From an uncultured Oscillospiraceae bacterium (GTDB lineage Bacteria; Bacillota; Clostridia; Oscillospirales; Oscillospiraceae), in contig CAAETL010000179.1 of NCBI GenBank assembly GCA_900758955.1, positions 1-7,639 on the forward strand: a stretch of DNA of 7,639 bases. Direction: 5' to 3'. Below, one piece after another: positions 6,129 to 7,639 of this stretch (positions are counted from its first letter, which is position 1; each line of letters begins with the position of its first letter). Under the pieces are notes generated by a model, which saw only the letters and a program-made list of their open reading frames with translations, ran no database searches and was not told the DNA's origin. The position numbers and the translations under genes were made by a program.

Positions 6129-7190
6129 TCAAACCGTCACTCTCCAGCCGAAGGGATCGTCCAAGGTCCCCAACTGGATGCCCGTCACGGTATCATACAG
6201 CTTTTGGCTGATGGGACCGATGCTGCCGTCGCCGATGGTCATCACCTCGTCCCGGTAGCGCAGCTTGCCCACAGGAGAAATCACAGCGGCGGTGCCGGTG
6301 CCGAAGACCTCCTCCAGCTTGCCATGTTTCTGGGCCTCCAAGAGTTCCTCCACCGACACACGGCGTTCTTCCACAGGCAGGCCCCAGGAGCGGCACAGCT
6401 CCAAAACGGAATTGCGGGTGATGCCGGGGAGAATACTGCCGTTGAGCATGGGGGTAACAATTTTGCCGTCAATCTTGAAGAAGATGTTCATGGCGCCCAC
6501 CTCTTCAATGTATTTTCGCTCCACGCCGTCCAGCCACAGCACCTGGGAGTAACCATCCTTATGGGCCTTCACTTGGGCAGCCAGGGATGCGGCGTAGTTG
6601 CCGCCCGTCTTGGCAAAGCCCATGCCGCCCCGCACAGCCCGGACGTAGTCGTCCTCAATCCAGATGCCCACCGGCTCCAGACCGCTTTCATAATAAGCCC
6701 CGCTGGGGGAGAGGATAATCATAAACAGGAAGGTTTTGGATACATCCACGCCCAAGAAGGGCTCCGTGGCGATGATAAAGGGACGGATATACAGGGAGGT
6801 GCCGGGCGCGGTGGGGACCCAGTCCTCATCTATCTTGACCACCGCCTTCACCGCCTCCACAAAATCCTCAACCGGCAGTTGGGGGATGCAGAGCCGGTCG
6901 TTGGTGTCGTTGGTGCGCTTGGCGTTCATATCAGGGCGGAAAAGATAGGTCTTGCCGTCGCCGCCCTTGTAGGCCTTCAGCCCCTCGAACATCTCCTGGC
7001 CATAGTGAAACACCATACTGGCGGGAGATAGGGTGATATCCTGATACGGCACAATACGGGGGTCATGCCATCCCTTCCCCTCGGTGTAATCCATGACAAA
7101 CATATGGTCGGTAAAGTTTTTTCCGAATCCCAAAGGCCCCTGTGGTTTGGCCTTGGGCGTCGTTGTTTTTTCCACTTTGATCTGCAGCAT
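6129..7190 (-). CDS. ilvE: Branched-chain amino acid aminotransferase (longer, BCAT/IlvE type II form)
   Basis: This cytosolic PLP enzyme transfers amino groups between glutamate and the keto acids of isoleucine, valine and leucine, the last step of their synthesis. The 353-residue length fits the longer form shared with eukaryotic BCATs rather than the roughly 310-residue enteric IlvE. Fold-type IV landmarks are present: [14 protein letters not shown] (61-74), R85 in FRPDMNAKR, the PLP lysine K194 in [12 protein letters not shown]230 in YIEEVGAMN that binds the pyridine nitrogen, and the cofactor phosphate loop [12 protein letters not shown] (297-308). The ATG at 7188-7190 has AAAGGAG (7199-7205) eight bases upstream. 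It follows ilvD by 128 bases and precedes the ATPase gene by 33. As a PLP enzyme it is a plausible target of the enamine stress that RidA, three genes downstream, relieves. Confidence 0.95.
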   Translation of the reverse strand: MLQIKVEKTTTPKAKPQGPLGFGKNFTDHMFVMDYTEGKGWHDPRIVPYQDITLSPASMVFHYGQEMFEGLKAYKGGDGKTYLFRPDMNAKRTNDTNDRLCIPQLPVEDFVEAVKAVVKIDEDWVPTAPGTSLYIRPFIIATEPFLGVDVSKTFLFMIILSPSGAYYESGLEPVGIWIEDDYVRAVRGGMGFAKTGGNYAASLAAQVKAHKDGYSQVLWLDGVERKYIEEVGAMNIFFKIDGKIVTPMLNGSILPGITRNSVLELCRSWGLPVEERRVSVEELLEAQKHGKLEEVFGTGTAAVISPVGKLRYRDEVMTIGDGSIGPISQKLYDTVTGIQLGTLDDPFGWRVTV

Positions 7191-7205
7191 GGCAACTGCT
7201 CCTTT

Positions 7206-7318
7206 CGCTGGCGCATGGCCGCGCCATTTCTTCTATGCGGTCAGCGGCAATTCCAGTCCCCCTTTAAAAAAGGACGCTGGGACAGCCGTGACAGGATTGT
7301 CTTTTTGTCTGTCGCGAA
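7206..7318. other. Gap between ilvD and ilvE, no gene seen; small hairpin near the ilvE ribosome site
   Basis: I see no open frame with a ribosome site, and no terminator or clear sigma-A promoter, so ilvE is probably read through from ilvD. TGGCGC (7209-7214) and GCGCCA (7221-7226) form a 6-bp stem with a 6-base loop just upstream of the ilvE ribosome site and could modulate translation. A second, imperfect fold is possible around 7255-7282, where a CCCCC-TTT-AAAAAA-GG stretch is flanked by CCAG/CTGG. Both are weak and may be chance. Confidence 0.3.
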
Positions 7319-7639
7319 TCAAAACTCCAGGATTGCCCCGCGATCGGCCGACGTAACCATCTTGGCATACCGGGCCAGATAGCCGGTTTTTACCTTTGGC
7401 TCCGGGCAGACCCACTTGGCGCGGCGGCGAGCCAGTTCCTCAGGAGAAACCTTTAGTTCCACGCTGCAACGCGGAATGTCAATGGCGATGGGGTCTCCCT
7501 CCTCCACCAGGGCAATGTTCCCCCCGGCGGCGGCCTCGGGGCTCACGTGGCCGATGGCGGCGCCCCGGGTGGCGCCGGAAAACCGTCCGTCCGTAATCAG
7601 CGCCACACTCTCCCCCAGGCCCATGCCGCAGATGGCGGA
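7319..7639 (-). CDS. ilvD: Dihydroxy-acid dehydratase, C-terminal fragment (gene continues beyond the window)
   Basis: The last 106 residues before the TGA at 7319-7321 are visible; the N-terminal part lies beyond the right edge, and the frame stays open to base 7639. The fragment holds the C-terminal IlvD/Edd-family block: [20 protein letters not shown], then SGATRG with the family's active-site serine, then [23 protein letters not shown]. It ends in the usual small tail with [10 protein letters not shown]. The 'GHVSPEA' wording matches IlvD better than phosphogluconate dehydratase. The enzyme dehydrates 2,3-dihydroxy-3-methylvalerate or -isovalerate to the keto acids that IlvE then aminates, using an Fe-S cluster whose cysteines are outside this window. 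It is the first visible gene of the operon. Any upstream attenuator or T-box leader would also be outside. Confidence 0.93.
   Translation of the reverse strand, partial: SAICGMGLGESVALITDGRFSGATRGAAIGHVSPEAAAGGNIALVEEGDPIAIDIPRCSVELKVSPEELARRRAKWVCPEPKVKTGYLARYAKMVTSADRGAILEF

Noticed and set aside
6087..7031. A 314-codon open frame on the plus strand, opposite ilvE
   Set aside because: Antisense to a fully conserved aminotransferase; rich in His, Gly and Ala with no domain pattern, and no good ribosome site at its start.
7265..7295. A second TGTCAC followed by a CGTC in the ilvD-ilvE gap (minus strand), resembling the candidate ECF promoter
   Set aside because: The two elements are only about 11 bases apart, too close for a promoter, so this looks like chance.

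Overview
The window reads as a chromosomal segment of a moderately high-GC Firmicute, most likely a gut clostridium of the Oscillospiraceae type (Flavonifractor/Oscillibacter-like). The reasons are Gram-positive style AGGAGG ribosome sites, an S-layer-homology (SLH) anchored secreted protease, a DUF815 AAA+ ATPase, and Firmicute-like versions of the amino-acid enzymes. This placement is inferred from the proteins and was not checked by a search. Every gene I can support lies on the minus strand, so transcription runs from high to low coordinates.

Right part (7639 to 3098): a run of five co-directional genes with gaps of about 128, 33, 19 and 51 bp. In transcription order they are ilvD (dihydroxy-acid dehydratase, only the C-terminal 106 residues), ilvE (branched-chain aminotransferase), a DUF815 AAA+ ATPase, ilvA (threonine ammonia-lyase with an ACT domain) and ridA (enamine/imine deaminase). 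A strong intrinsic terminator follows ridA. The group joins the first step of isoleucine synthesis (IlvA) to the last two (IlvD, IlvE) and adds RidA, which removes the reactive enamine by-product of IlvA that can damage PLP enzymes such as IlvE. The DUF815 ATPase is the gene whose presence in the unit is not explained.

Middle part (3081 to 576): a single-gene unit with a textbook sigma-A promoter (TTGACA, 17 bp, TATGAT), a near-perfect 20-bp palindrome over the predicted start of transcription, a gene for a secreted M13 (neprilysin/PepO-type) zinc metallopeptidase with two N-terminal SLH repeats, and an intrinsic terminator.

Left part (566 to 1): an ECF-type sigma factor gene, cut by the window edge, with a strong ribosome site and a candidate ECF-type promoter that may be autoregulatory.

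I see no tRNA, rRNA, CRISPR array, insertion sequence or prophage gene. The window is mostly ordinary housekeeping sequence. The points most worth a second look are the ATPase inside the ilv operon, the operator-like palindrome at the protease promoter, and the possible ECF autoregulatory promoter.
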